A DNA stretch of 64,000 nt from Alisma plantago-aquatica (GCA_963693085.1 OY856412.1:1410519194-1410583193), one strand, 5' to 3'; positions 10,137-23,600 are shown, counted from the first letter of the stretch. Notes: a model not told the origin generated them from the sequence alone. Program-made: numbers and translations.

Positions 10137-11647
10137 TGAGTTTTCCCCCAAAATATCAAATAAAATAATAAATAACTCCAAAATAGGAAAATAATCATGG
10201 ATTCATAATCTACATAATAAATATAGACTTTGGGAGAATTTTCATCCAATTTGGAGAAAGTTTGTTTAAAAGGTAAAATCCGGAGAGAGAAAGTGTGTAT
10301 AATCTTCAAAATGTTAAATAAATGCTCAAACAACTCCGATATATAAAATTGATGGAAAACTCATATCCAACTCATTAAATATGACTTGTGGGTCAAGTTT
10401 CATCAAATTTGGATAATCCCAATGCCATTTATGAAGGAGAAAAGAGAAAATAAGTTTTGATTTATTTAACCCATTAAAAGTTTCTAAAAGAAAAAACTAA
10501 GTACATAACCTGAATCTACATGTCTTGACCGTCCTATGTGCAAAATTTTACCTAATTTAGTTAAGGTATGAGCCTTAAAGAGAGAAAAAGAAAATAATGC
10601 AACAATTTCACTTTATACGACTTTGATTTGGATAAGGTTCTGAATTTCTTTTATCTATCACACAGATTTTTCCTTGTCAAAACATGGGCCCATTATGGAC
10701 TACTAGATTTAAGATCTAATGGTTACTGTCTTATCCCCTACCTCCTGCTTCCTTCTGGTTTCCAGGCGCATGAGTTTTTCTTTTCGTTCTCCATTTTCCT
10801 CACGCCTCCTCTCTCTCCACTTTCCTTCCTTCATTTTCCTCTATTTTCTTTTCCTCTTCTTCCTCACCCCCTTCTAAATCTAGTAGCTATATCAATCCTA
10901 GGATTTTTCTACTTCTCACCCACTCAACAACCTCCTCCCAGATCCCTCTATTTTCACCCCTATTTCCCCTTTTCTTTCACTTCTCCTCGCCAGCCCGACC
11001 ATCAGACCCGTGCCAAAGGGTGTCCTGACCACCGCATGACCTGTATCTCCCTGCTCTGGGTACTCGTTGGTCATTGATCACCCTGTGACTGCCTTCCCTT
11101 ACTCCAGACACCTACACCGTGAAGGTCTGGGTAGGGAGTTTATCTCCGGCCTTCTCGAGACTCATTAGGGATCAAGATGTGTTCTTGATAACTCAAAGAA
11201 ACTTTAGAGCCCCTTGGTGGATTGTATTCAAGGTATACTAGGTTTTCCCCTTTTTGCCTTTTTCCTTCTATTTGTCGGTCATGGTGGGACGGGGAAACTG
11301 GTCTTTCGTGCACCCTTGAACCTCCTGTTTGGGTCTTTGAGTTCGTTTGTATGAGGCGAACCTGGTGGTGAGGTCACCAGTGCATTCTGGTATCTGAGAT
11401 TCTGATTTGAGTTGACAATTTCAGCTGCAGTTTGTTCTTGCTCACGGGTCCATGGGAAACGAAGAAGATGGCTAATTTATGTTTCACGATTCTACTCCTT
11501 CACTTCTCCTTTTGTTTTGTTTTTTTATCAGGGGTATTTTTGTAATATCCCTCACTTTCCTTTTCTTGCTTTACGCCTAGTTTGACTGAGTTGGATGAGA
11601 GGCTGGCCGAGTTTGCCAGCCCAGATTGGGCCAACTCAGAGCCACGA
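10137..11647 (+). mobile_element. Element X 5' LTR, left part
   Basis: Starts TGAGTTTTCCCCC, which is the reverse complement of the right end of the minus-strand X LTR (GGAAAACTCA at 52671-52680). It contains a C/T-rich block (10760-11000) and a GC-richer block (10980-11440) that are also present in the other copy. It ends at the Y insertion point after TSD CACGA (11643-11647). Confidence 0.9.
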
Positions 11648-12156
11648 TGTAACGACCCTGCCTCCCGGTAACCCCCATTTAAGGGAGACTGAAAGGTTAG
11701 AGCAGTTATCTGGTAACTCGGATTAAAGGTTCGACAAATAATCAATAACAATTAATAAATTTTACCAACTAAACTGAAAACTGGTATAGAATAAAACTTT
11801 GCATATCTTTTAAAAATTGGGATTTCTAAACTTCTATCCCTGAAGATACTAATCTAACTAATCCTCCTGTGCACGTTAATTCTCATTTAATTCCACATAT
11901 ACCACTTTACTGTTTGTTCTTTTCATTTGTACCTAAAATGCCGACAAACAAAACGTCGGTCAGCAAGAAGCTGGTATGTGGGGGAAACAATAATTGTGTA
12001 ACTATAATAACAATGTAGTCATCCAAATATCATTTAACATCCAAGATTATGCTTTAAGCCATACTACTCAATCCTTACCTATCCCCTAACTTTGTGCTAT
12101 CCCTGCAGTGGACTTGTATGCTACCTCTCTTTTAAGTAGATTCTTACCCCCATGGT

Positions 12157-12312
12157 CCTACCTTACAGGTAGCCAATACAAAGGGTAATAGAGTCGCATG
12201 GCACTACCCGAAGGTAGCCCTATATCTAACTCAATGTGACTTGATGGACCTACCCCATTGGTAGTCATGTACTAAGTCATCCAATGACCTGATGGACCTA
12301 CCCCATAGGTAG
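12157..12312. repeat. CTACC-N(4-6)-GGTAG dyad array in Y 3' LTR
   Basis: Four dyads: CCTACCTTACAGGTAG, CTACCCGAAGGTAG, CCTACCCCATTGGTAG and CCTACCCCATAGGTAG. The last two sit in a repeated block beginning GATGGACCTACCCC. The loops differ and the arms are kept. The array lies well downstream of the LTR TATA box on the element's strand. Confidence 0.8.
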
Positions 12313-13671
12313 TCGTGTACTAGGTCAACTATTAAGCCACAGAGGGGACCAAGATCTGAGCTGGTAGGCACATATCTTATGTGATAGTCATAGCCACATT
12401 ATAGTTTGCATGAACTAAATTCAACCAAAAGTTTATTTCAAGTCATCGATGAAAACTTCAGAAAACCTCGGAAAACTAACTCGAGATATTCATAAGCATA
12501 ACCACATACCTATCAAGCAGACTCAAATGCAGGAATAGTCCAAACAAGCAAGTAATCCAGAATCAAGCAAGTACACAGTTCAATCCTGAAATATACATCC
12601 AATTCCTTTTTATAAAAAACAATCCAAACCAACTTGCTGCTTAAGGTTTCTATTCCTTTTTAGGGTTTCTTCCTCTTTTTAGGGTTTACTTTGCAATTAG
12701 GGTTTTACTTCCCTTTTACTCTTTTTAAACCCTATTTTTCTCATCTATCCTTCACAAAAGTTATTAAGGTTACCTTTTACAAACACATAAACTTAATTCC
12801 AGATTAATGCACAAATAACAATCAATTAAGTCCATTAAGATTCTTTTACATTAAAGCTACCATGTTTATCCTTTTCAATCTATGACAAAGTCATTATGCT
12901 CATTTATCATCAATTCGTAGTACATTATGCTCTAATACTCATATGAACGTTATTTATCATTAATTCTACCTTTTATCCACCAGGAAACCCTAATTTCCAC
13001 ATTAAGGGTATATAACCACAATTTGGAATTTTAATGCTTGAAATAGCTTAGTATCATTATATCTTAGCTTTATTCACGATTTTTGAATAATTAAAGCCAT
13101 TAAGAGTCGAATTTGCCACCATTAGGGTTTCAAGGCCCATTAAACTATATACATGCGCATGAAACTCTAAATTAAACTATTTATGTGCAAAGTTCATCCT
13201 TTTTGTTCCTAATGTTCCTTTTCATCATTAACAGGCTAACATCAACTTTAATCATCCATTAAACCCTACCAAATATATTACTCAACTCAAAATAGGGTTT
13301 CTTAATCTTTAATTCATTAAAGTCGATAACTTACACTATTTTTCAAATTGCAAGAGGAATCAGGCTTCAATTATATTTTTAGTGTATTCCCCTCATTTTT
13401 CTAAGAAACTTTCATATTTTATGTGTGCTAATCAGAGCTACCGATTATTAGATATGAATTTTGAAATAAAACCACTTACTTTGGCCAATCGGAGAGCGCC
13501 ACGTCGTCATATTCTCATGCAATGCGGCTTGCTTTGAAATTATAACCAGATTACGTTCTTGCCCTCGGGTAAGTTGCTGGCTCTTTAATACCCGGAGGGG
13601 TACTTTCATCTAAATGACCCTCAGGTCATCTTCTTCCTCGGGACGACGCTCCCTGCCACCCTAGACACAAC

Positions 13672-13911
13672 TTACGGGGCTTCTCCTCTCTTCCCTGGAT
13701 CCCATCGACCACCGGAGGTGGTGCCTCTACCTCCGATGCTCCTAGGTGCTCCCCCAGAAGCTAGGACTTCACGACCAAAGTCGCTGGCTTGCGCTGGCCA
13801 GTCCTGCAACACTTGGCGACCCTGCAGCCTTGTCGGTGCTGCCACATGTAACCCAGGGCACGAAATTGTCAGCCATCCTTCCCCTGGTGTCGTGGGAGCA
13901 TGCAACATCAA
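13672..13911 (-). other. Short open frame in Y 3' LTR leader
   Basis: A 79-codon frame (opening MMLHAPTTPGEGW) starts about 140 nt downstream of the minus-strand TATA box. The other LTR has the same frame, extended to 96 codons because one CGC/TAA-region difference removes the stop. There is no recognisable domain. It lies in a GC-rich island that is open on both strands, so it may be only a leader ORF or chance. Confidence 0.3.
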
Positions 13912-15006
13912 CCAAGCTCATCCACTGGTCCCTCATCGCTCCATAGATGCACTATATCACATGGTTAGGGTTTCAAATGCCAAGAAGCAATGGGGAAGAG
14001 AGAGGGAGACATACGATCTCTTTAGAACTCGAACCAGGGTTCTACCCTTTATATAGGGGTGAGAAAAGAAGCCCAAGGTCGGCTATTCATGAATCAAAGA
14101 GTCCCTTTCCAAATAGGAACCCAATTCCTTCAATGAGAAGTAACCTTCTCTCTCTTCATAACCTCTTTGATATTCTTATTTCTTGGATAGTTAGGAATTC
14201 GAAATTCCTCTCATTTATTCTCTTTATTCTTGCTTTTTAAAAGAATTTCTATTTCCCTTTAGTAGAAACTATTTCCTTTTTAACAATACCACATAATCCA
14301 TTAATAATGTATTCACATTATATTCTTATTTTCTTTTATAGGTATTTTCTCTTTCCTCTTTCTTCATTGGGACTCCTTGGATCCCAAGAAACTCTATATT
14401 TCAAAATCCTTTTTATTGGATACTCATTATCCTTCTAGATGCATCTAAATGCATTATTCTTCATTATCTTGTTTTTTTCTTATTAAAATATCTCTTTTTG
14501 AGGATTTCTCTTTATTTCTCCTTTATTTTCCTCATTGGTATTACTTTTATCGTTAGGAATCCTTGGAATATGAAATTCTACCAAGGTTAACTCAAAAAAA
14601 TACCTCTTTCCACTTATTTTCCACATTTTACCATTGTTTTCAATTTCTTTCTTAATACAGAAATACTTAATTGATCTTTTCTTTTCTTATTGCATTTTCT
14701 TTTCTCCTTTGGATTCCTTGGGACCAAAGGAACCCATGTGGCACGAAATCCACCTTTGTATTAAGTTCTTTTTCCATCTAGAGGTTTCCACACCTTTCTT
14801 TTCTCAAAAACTCAATTATTCATTTACTAATTGAATTTCCTTGTTATTGGGCCCAATAGCCAATAAAGCCCACAACACAATCATCAAGGCTATTGTAAAT
14901 GAAATCCATTTATTCAAAACAAATTATATCATTATTTGTTCCAATATCTTTAATATGAGAAATTACATTTCTCACCAAAGGAACCCAAAAAAATGGGGTT
15001 GTAACA

Positions 15007-15048
15007 TCCTTCCCCTCTTATAAGAATTTTGTCCTCAAAATTCCAACA
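15007..15048 (-). other. Polypurine tract and 3' end of Y interior
   Basis: On the minus strand, TTTTGAGGACAAAATTCTTA continues to AGAGGGGAAGGA directly before TGTTACAACCCC. This is the conserved Tekay/Del signature at the end of pol plus the plus-strand primer. Confidence 0.85.
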
Positions 15049-15059
15049 AGCAAACAAAC

Positions 15060-15545
15060 AGTTCAGGATAAGCCTTTCATACATCCATCAGGGCTCCCAT
15101 GTGGCTTCACTCTTTCCATGGTGCTTCCCAAGAACCTTCATAATCTCATATTCTTCCATCTGAGTTCTTTCTTACCTCGATTTATCATACCCTCATAGGT
15201 GACTCAGGACATTTCAGCCTCTCAAAAGTTGAATAGGTTCAAGGCTCAGCACATGGCTTGGGTACCTCACATAATGCTCTAGATCGGACTCATGGAACAC
15301 ATTACACATCATGTTATCTTGAGGGGCAAGGCTAAACACAACCATCTCCACCAATCCATCTCAAATAGACCCATATATTGGGGACTCATCTTTCTCAGTT
15401 GTAGCTTAGAGGGGTCAGATTTTCACTTCACATATTCTCCCACAGTGAACTGCATGTCAGTCTGCTTTGCATCAGCTCGCAACTCTTGTCACCACTGGGC
15501 TCTCTCAGCCATTGCATGATCAAAGCGACTTCATTTGCACACATT
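15060..15545 (-). pseudogene. Y pol C-terminal region (post-integrase), decayed
   Basis: Reading the minus strand in broken frames gives phrases of the gypsy pol tail: KMSPQYMGLFE, LCLALPLKIT and CVMCSMSP, then a PSHVL-like and a TMERVKPHGS-like segment. These correspond to the family pattern 'LSPRYIGPFEI...LALPP.L..VHNVFHVS...SHVL...HG.EEATWE'. Frequent stops and frame changes show it cannot be translated as a unit. A chromodomain was not identified. Confidence 0.6.
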
Positions 15546-15946
15546 GTGGTTCTTTTCTGGCCTTCACGAGGCCTCCTTCACCAACATCATCTTAATGAAG
15601 TGGTGACCAACACAACCTCCTTCTAGAACTTCTTTCATCCTGATAAAGGCTATGGTGGTTATCATCACATCTTACAAAGGACAATAACTGTCTCTATGTA
15701 TCACCCTGAATGAGCACACATGCTCTCATCAGACCCTCTAGTATGGATCATACTAACCATTAGTAAGGGGTGATAAATTGTACTAACATCGAGTTCTTCA
15801 TGTTCCTACTTCCACCTTATGGAAGTGAACCTTTAGGTCATACTCAAGAACTTTTGAACTCGCATCATGGTGTAGTTGAATCGTCTCTCTCATGTGTAGT
15901 TCAACCCGATCTGTCCCTTGATAGTACTCTTTCTTTCTCACATCAT

Positions 15947-16156
15947 CTAGGTAAGGCGATCTACCATAACCCATATTGCATCATGACATTCCTCAGTCAA
16001 GGGGAGACTTTCCACATCATCCATAGTGATGAACTCCCATTCCCTCTCAGGGACTCTTTTATCCTCTATATCTATACACTGGGTTACTGGTGTTCGTCCT
16101 TTACCTCCTGGCTTGCATGCAACATACCACATGCAGCCCCATATTAAGCATCCCAA
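15947..16156 (-). pseudogene. Y integrase core fragment
   Basis: The 69-codon open piece contains PEREWEFITMDDVESLPLT, followed by DAIWVMVDRLT. This is the start of the gypsy integrase catalytic core ('IPEWKWE.I.MDFV.GLP......D.IWV.VDRLTKSAHF'), and the first catalytic Asp is the D after TM. The frame stops right after DRLT. The distance to the pol tail at 15300 fits a normal integrase length, so the interior is collinear although mutated. Confidence 0.75.
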
Positions 16157-19100
16157 GTACTACTATCACTTACTATCTTTGTAGTATCACGGTGTTCAGT
16201 GATCTTAAAACCATGATTTCATGTATGTAATGATTCCTCAAGATCGATTCCTCAGAAACCCTAAAGCACTCTCATCGGGGTTTTATTACCTTCCTATCCA
16301 AAGAAGTGTATATGAGGTTCTATCACCATCCATTCATTATATCACAGACTAGGCTGGCTGACCAACAACTACTAAATTGTTCAACATATCTCATTACATC
16401 TGAGTGTTAGCCCAAACATATCTCTTTTCCAATTGAGGGTTAACCTAACAACCTCTTCTAGCCTCTTGCCAAACTAGTCAGATATATCTCAACTAGAGCA
16501 TCCATTACCACTTCACATTCATAGGTATTAGGTAACATTGAAGAAATACACATTCATGTATTTCACTTATCATCTCAAACTCAAACTCTAAGTCTATCTT
16601 CATCAAGAAACTCCCTGATCTCATCATCATGGTGATCAAACTCAACCTGGTATAACTTGCAAGTTCCACATAGCTTCTGCTAAAAATATCCTTATTTCTC
16701 TTACTATTTGTAAACCATCGATGTATTGTTTACTCCACCAGGGTATGTTATCATCTTTGTCCTCATACCTTGTAGCAACGTTCCAACTCACATCATCTTT
16801 ATCCTTGGTGTATGGCATGCGTATTGTCCTATCTCTCACTCCCATAATAAGAGGAAATAAGCATTTGGCTGCAGTCCAAATACAAAGTTCTTCATGTTCC
16901 AAGAATAGAGATGGTACATCCCACCTTGCCAGTACACCTTTAAATCTAAGTTGAAACATCCCACATATGTCTCTACATCACAAACATCATGATATCAAAA
17001 TTACTTCCATGGAAAACTGGTTTCGAACCTACTTGGGTCCACACCCATTCCTTGGTCATCTCCTCTAGGTCTATAGGGTGCTGGAACTTTAGGGGTCATC
17101 CCTCTTCCCTTATAAATCCAGAGAGTGCCCTACTCATCTACCCTTTAGGTCCTATGAGTTCATGAAGGTGATCAATCTCCTAACCCATGGCCCTCAGACA
17201 ATGATAGCTGTTACCTCCCAACCCTATGGTCATGTGCAACTAGGGAATTAGGAAACTCCTTCTTCCATCAGTCTTATCCCTACCTGACCCTAGGATAGAC
17301 TTAGGATTCTAACATAGTACATGTTCAACTTAGAACCTTTCCCAAGCCTCCATCATCTCTCTCTACATTCATGGGATGACTTTCATCCTTTCACAGGGAT
17401 CATGGCAACCTGCCTACCTTGGTCAGGCCCCATACCAGTTACCTCCATGGTAACACGACCACATGCATGTAGAGATGGTTATCTATGGGTCTACAGGTTC
17501 ATTCTCATACCATGTACTCTTCACTTAGCTTCACAAGATCCTCTGAAACCTCTTTAGGTTACCTCAAAACCAACAAGACTGGTATACATCCTACAAAAGG
17601 GTCCCTCTCCCAGGATGGGAGGAAACTACACCTTGATAACAACGGTTACAATGTCCTTATGTTTAGGGTATGCATCCACATGAGCATGCTTAGCCCTATA
17701 AAGCTACTAAGGCACAAGAAGACACTTACCAAACCATGCTAGGTCACACTTGATCTCATCCTCAACATTAGACCAACTTAGTTGTGAGGGGTTCATCAAA
17801 CATACCCTTAACTTAAGGGGTTTTCTTTACCTGTACACATAAGGAGTACCATGCTCGAAACTATAGAGACTCAAATCTCATCATGAGCATTGGGTACACT
17901 GCTTCCCCTCTTAGGCCTAGGAACCCTAGGTTCACCTTTGGATGTCCAACTGCATGCTCAAACTCTTAACCATGAATCAAGCATGTATAAGGCATGACAT
18001 GCACTACCTGTCATCCTTCTACTCGAGCAACACATCAGGGTTGAGTCCTCCTCAAGGACAACCAACAAGGTATAAGGCCTCACAACCTGTTACCAAACCT
18101 CTCCAGGTAAAAGGAACTCTTCTTCCTGTCTCAGAAGGTAAACGCCTATACCACAGACACATAGGTACTAAAAGCATCATCCTCTCTCTAGGGTTTGGTT
18201 CCTCTAAAGGCAACCAAGATATCATCAACCTCCAGGGATCATGCATGAGGCAACCACTATCATCAACTTAGGTCACATCATTCTTGACTCCCCACTGTTC
18301 CTCACATCTCAGGGTTTTAGGTTTCCAACCTTCTTGCTTGGTCCCTTCTTTCTCTCTCTAAAGCTAACTCCACATCCAGTCATACTACTAGAGGTCATCT
18401 CTCCGTGAAGGATCAAGCTCACAGGCATACCTCTACGTGGGTGAATCCTATACTCAAGCTTATGTTTTCTCATGATTATCCATAGCCCCTTATGCTTATC
18501 TCATAAGCCATCCATCCTGTCCTTCTAGCCTCAGTTTTAACTTACTGCTCATACTACTAAAGAACTCTAGGTGCAAGCTATACCCTACTTTCCTAAGCCC
18601 ATAGGGTATCTATAGTTGATGCTCTAACCTCATCCATGAAGGAGCTATCCTTCGCTCTAACATGCACGACCCTCTCCAGGGTTGGGTTGCCAAAGGTACT
18701 AGATCATCTAACCTCTTATGGCATCCCAAAGGCATGTCCAACCAAACACTCGGTCAACCATGACATCTAACGCATCATGTCATCTTTCTCTCTAACCTTC
18801 ACTTAGGGTCAGGGTTAACATCATCCTCAAAGGATGTGCTAGGTCTCTACTTTTAATGGAGGTCTCTACCTCCAAGACTAACTCTCTCTACCCATCCTCC
18901 TGACAAAGAGGTCTATCCTCAGGCTTCTCCAGAGAGCAATGAAAACTCACGTCATACGACCTAAGCATGTATCTATTCTTTAGTTTGCGCTTAATCTATT
19001 AAGATTATGTCCATGACATCTTATTTACATGCTTTTCATTAATTTGGTTGAGGATTCCTTAGACCTTATTAACCTTACCCATACCTCAAGAGGGTGAGAA

Positions 19101-19400
19101 GAAGAGAGGAAACCCTAATCCTCAAGGTCCTTAACAGAATTTGAGTTGAGAAGGGATGAACAAGATGAGAGAGTCCTAAAGGTATCTTATTTCGAGTCAT
19201 ATCCTAAGACATTGACCAGACAGTCACACAATCTGGGATTCCTTGTATTCTGACTAGCGGTGCAGAGGAAAATATTTCCAGCCCCCAGATGTGATATTTT
19301 TCTAGACACCTCAATCTTTCAGACAATCCTCTAATAACTCCCTTGGTTCTATGGAATTTGTAAAATTTAATAATTATTAAAGATTAAGTGAGGAACCTAT
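16157..19400 (-). pseudogene. Remainder of Y interior, presumed gag to RNase H, unreadable
   Basis: By position between primer site and integrase this should hold gag, protease, RT and RNase H. I could not identify firm motifs in any frame. The plus strand is C/T-rich with many CCTC and CATC triplets. Short frames here, such as 16642-16959 minus (105 codons), do not match a known domain by eye. Confidence 0.4.
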
Positions 19401-19412
19401 GCTCTGATACCA
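19401..19412 (-). other. Primer-binding site of Y (tRNA-Met type)
   Basis: The plus strand GCTCTGATACCA is TGGTATCAGAGC on the minus strand, two bases inside the LTR edge at 19415. It fixes Y's orientation. Confidence 0.92.
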
Positions 19413-19414
19413 AT

Positions 19415-22400
19415 TGTAACGACCCTGCCTCTCGGTAATCCCCATTTAAGGGAGACCGAAAGGTCAGAGCCGTTATCCAATAACCTGGATCAAAGGTTCG
19501 ACAAATAATCAATAACAATTAATAAATTTTACCAACTAAACTGAAAACTGGTATAGAATAAAAATTTGCATACCTTTTAAAACTGGAATTTCTAAAATTC
19601 TATCCCTAAAGATACCAATCTAACTAATCCTCCTATGCAGGTTAATTCTCATTTAATTCCACATATGCCACTTTACTATTTGTTCTTTTCATTTGTGCCT
19701 AAAATGCCGACAAACAAAATGTCGGTCAACAAGAAGCTGGTATGTGGGGGAAACAATAATCGTGCAACTATAATAACGATGTAGTCATCCAAATATCATT
19801 TAACATCCAAGATTATGCTTTAAGCCATACTACTCAATCCTTACCTATCCCTAAGTCTATGCTATCCCTGCAGTGGACTTGTTTGCTACCTCTCTTTTAA
19901 GTAGATTCTTACCCCCATGGTCCTACCTTACAAGTAGCCAATACATAGGGTAATAGAGTCGCATGGCACTACCCGAAGGTAACCCAATATCTAACTCAAT
20001 GTAACTTGATGGACCTACCCCATTGGTAGCCATGTACTAAGTCATCCAATGACCTGATGGACCTACCCCATAGGTAGCCATGTACTAGGTCAACTATTAA
20101 GCCATAGAGGGGACCAAGATCTGAGTTGGTAGGCACATATCTTATGTGATAGTCATAGCCACATTATAGTTTGCATGAACTAAATTCAACCAACAATTTA
20201 TTTCAAGTCATTGATGAAAACTTTGGAAAACCTCAGAAAACTAACTCGAGATATTCATAAGAATAACCACATACCTATCAGGAAGACTCAGATGCAAGAA
20301 TAGTCCAAACAAGCAAGTAATCCATAATCAAGAAAGTACACAGTTCAAACCTGAAATATACATCCAATTCCTTTTTATCAAAAACTATCCAAACCATCTT
20401 GCTACTTAAGGTTTCTATTCCTTTTTAGGGTTTCTTCCTCTTTTTAGGGTTTACTTTGCAATTAGGGTTTTACTTCCCTTTTACTCTTTTTAAACCCTAA
20501 TTTTCTCATCTATCCTTCACGAAAGTTATTAAGGTTACCTTTTACAAACACATAACCTTAATTCCAGATTAATGCACAAATAACCATCAATTAAGTCCAT
20601 TAATCTTCTTTTACATTAAAGCTACCATTTTTATCCTTTCAATCTATAACAAATTCATTATTCTCGTTTATCATCAATTCGTAGTTCATTATGCTCTAAT
20701 ACTCATATGAACGTTATTTATCATTAATTCTACCTTTTATCCACTAGGAAACCCTAATTTCTACATTAAGGGTATATAACCACAATTAGGAACTTTAATG
20801 CTCAAAATATCTTAGTATCATTATATCTTAGCTTTATTCACAATTTTTGAATAATTAAAGCCATTAAGAGTCGAATTTGCCAACATTAGGGTTTCAAGGC
20901 CCATTAAAGTATATACATGTGCATGAAACTCTAAATTAAACTATTTATGTGAAAAGTTCATCCTTTTTGTTCCTAATGTTCCTTTTCATCATTAACAGGC
21001 TAATATCGACTTTAATCATCCATTAAACCCTACCAAATATATTAATAAACTCAAAATAGGGTTTCTTAATCTTTAATTCATTAAAGTTGATAACTTACAC
21101 TATTTTTCAAATTATAAGAGGAATCAGGCTTCAATTATATTTTTAATGGATTCCCCTCATTTTTTAGCAACATTCATATTTTTCGCATGCTAATCGGAGC
21201 TACCGATTATTAGATATGAATTTTGACATAAAACCACTTGCTTTGGCCAATCGGAGAGTGCCACATCACCATGTTCTCATGCAATGCGGCTTGCTTTGAA
21301 ATTATAACCAGATTACATTATTTCCCTCGGGTAAGTTGTTGGCTCTTTAATACATAGAGTGGTACTTTCGTCCAAATGACCCTTAGGTCATCTTCTTCCT
21401 CGGGACGGCGCTCCCTGCCTCCCTAGACGCAACTTGCGGGGCTTCTCCTCTCTTCCCTGGATCCCATCGACCATCGGAGGTGGTGCCTCTACCTCCGATG
21501 CTCCTAGGTGCTCCCGCAAAAGCCAGGATTTCATGGCCAAAGGCGCTGGCTTGTGCTGGCCAGGCCTGCAACACTTGGCGGCCCTGCAACCTTGTTGTTG
21601 CTGCCACATGTGACCCAGGGCACAAAATTGTTGGCCATCCTTCCCCTGGTGTCGTGGGAGCATGCAGCATCAACCAAGCTCATCCACTGGTCCCTCATCA
21701 CTCCATAGATGTCCTATATCACATGGTTAGGGTTTCAAATGCCAAGAAGCAATGGAGAAGAGAGAGGGAGACGTAGGATCTCTTTAGAACTCGAACTAGG
21801 GTTCTACCCTTTATATAGGGGTGAGAAAAGAAGTCCTAGGTCGGCTATTCATGAATCAAAGAGTCCCTTTCCAAATAAGAACATAATTCCTTCAATGAGA
21901 AGTAACCTTCTCTCTCTTCATAACCTCTTTGATATTCTTATTTCTTGGATAGTTAGGAATTCAAAATTCCTCTCATTTATTCTCTTTATTCTTGCTTTTT
22001 AAACAAATTTCTATTTTCCTTTAGTAGAAACTATTTCCTTTTTAACAATACCACATAATCCATTAATAATGTATTCACATTATATTCTTATTTTCTTTTA
22101 TAGGTATTTTCTCTTTCCTATTTCTTCATTGGGACTCCTTGGATACCAAGAAACTCTATTATTTCGAAATCCTTTTATTAGATACTCATTATCCTTCTAT
22201 AAGAATCTAAATGCACAATTCTTCATTATTTTATTTTATTCTTATTAAAATATCTCTTTTTGAGGACTTCTCTTTATTTCTCCTTTATTTTCCTCATTGA
22301 TATTCCTTTTATCATTAGGAATCCTTGGAATACGAAATTCTACCAAGGCTAACTCAAAAAAATACCTCTTTCCACTTATTTTCCACATTTTACCATTGTT

Positions 22401-22768
22401 TTCAATTTCTTTCTTAATACAGAAATACTTAATTGATCTTTTCTTTTCTTATTGCATTTTCTTTGCTCCTTTGGATTCCTTGGGACCCAAGGAACCCATG
22501 TGGCATGAAATCCACCTTTGGATTAAGTTCTTTTGCCATCTAGAGGTTTCCACACCTTTCTTTTCTCAAAAACTCAATTATTCATTTACTAATTGAATTT
22601 CCTTGTTATTGGGCCCAATAGCCAATAAAGTCCACAACACAATCATCAAGGCTATTGTAAATGAAATCCATTTATTCAAAACAAATTATATCATTATTTG
22701 TTCCAATATCTTTAATATGAGAAATTACATTTCTCACCAAAGGAACCTAAAAAAATGGGGTTGTAACA
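19415..22768 (-). mobile_element. Element Y 5' LTR (right copy, 3354 bp)
   Basis: Partner of 11648-15006 with the same ends. TATA box CCTATATAAAGGG at 21808-21820 (minus), leader ORF at 21383-21673 (minus), and dyad array at 19922-20078 in which the first dyad has lost one arm base (CCTACCTTACAAGTAG). Confidence 0.92.
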
Positions 22769-23600
22769 CACGACCCTCTCCTTCTCTCTCTTCTCTCTCT
22801 CAGCTCTTGATTGATGATTTGGATTTTTCCTATTTTCCGATTGGTCGATTTTAGAAAATTAATAACTAATTGTATAATGATCATAAAAATATGCATAAAT
22901 AGTCAATAAAATGAGAAAAATGTAAGATTTCCAATGGTATTGATTTTGTCACTTGAATATAATGTTATAAAGAGGTGATGTAATGGATCTAATTAAATAA
23001 GATAATAACTTGTACAATTCATAACTACATATTTATAAGTCAGAAAAATATAATAAAATATGTTTTGAACTCAAGAAGATATAACCTAAAACATGGCATA
23101 GTTTTGATAACCTATTTCATTAATAATAAAAAGGCAATTTTTAGGGTTTTGAATAACTAATGGAAATCTAACCCTAATTCCACCAAAATGCATCATAGGT
23201 TCTTTTAGGCCTAGACTTGGACATAGACTTGGTTTTGGATAGAGTAGACTCTAAAGTTGAGGTATGTTTTATACCCTATTCATCTATAATGAGCAATTCA
23301 CTTATCTTATCATTCTTTTAACTTTGGCCTACACATGTCTATTTTCTTGATATCATGGTTCATGTGAACTGTCTTGATTGTCGTGGACTTGGATATTCTC
23401 TTGATATCTATCTAGTGCCTTGGTGCATGTTGGTCGTGTATAATGATATGCACCCACTTAGAAGTGGATGTTTATATGTTTGTGTTGTCCATTGTGTGAT
23501 GGCAACATTGTGTAATATGACTATACTTTCTAATTGCCTCTACATTAAACATGCTATGTGATTCAGTAGCACTAGAGTAGTGTAAATTACATTGGTTTTA

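Larger units (their letters stand above)
11648..15006 (-). mobile_element. Element Y 3' LTR (left copy, 3359 bp)
   Basis: On the plus strand it runs TGTAACGACCCTGCC ... GGGGTTGTAACA; on the element's strand it is TGTTACAACC...GTCGTTACA. By eye, the first 340 bp differ from the other LTR at about 24 positions, so the insertion is fairly old. It carries a minus-strand TATA box (CCTATATAAAGGG, 14046-14058), a GC-rich open segment just downstream of it, and a CTACC/GGTAG dyad array. Confidence 0.92.
11648..22768 (-). mobile_element. Gypsy element Y (Tekay/Del chromovirus-like), nested in X
   Basis: Y has two LTRs of about 3.36 kb flanking a 4.4-kb interior, all on the minus strand. The 5-bp target duplication CACGA lies at 11643-11647 and 22769-22773. 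The minus-strand primer site TGGTATCAGAGC abuts the LTR at 19415. The other interior end reads (minus) GAGGACAAAATTCTTATAAG then AGGGGAAGGA, the classic 3' end of Tekay/Del gypsy elements. Integrase and pol C-terminal sequence can be read in broken frames. The interior has no long open frame, so the copy is dead. Confidence 0.92.

Noticed and set aside
10628..11077. 149-codon frame in the X LTR
   Set aside because: Low-complexity Ser/Pro/Phe reading of a C/T-rich block; the other X LTR does not keep it as one frame.
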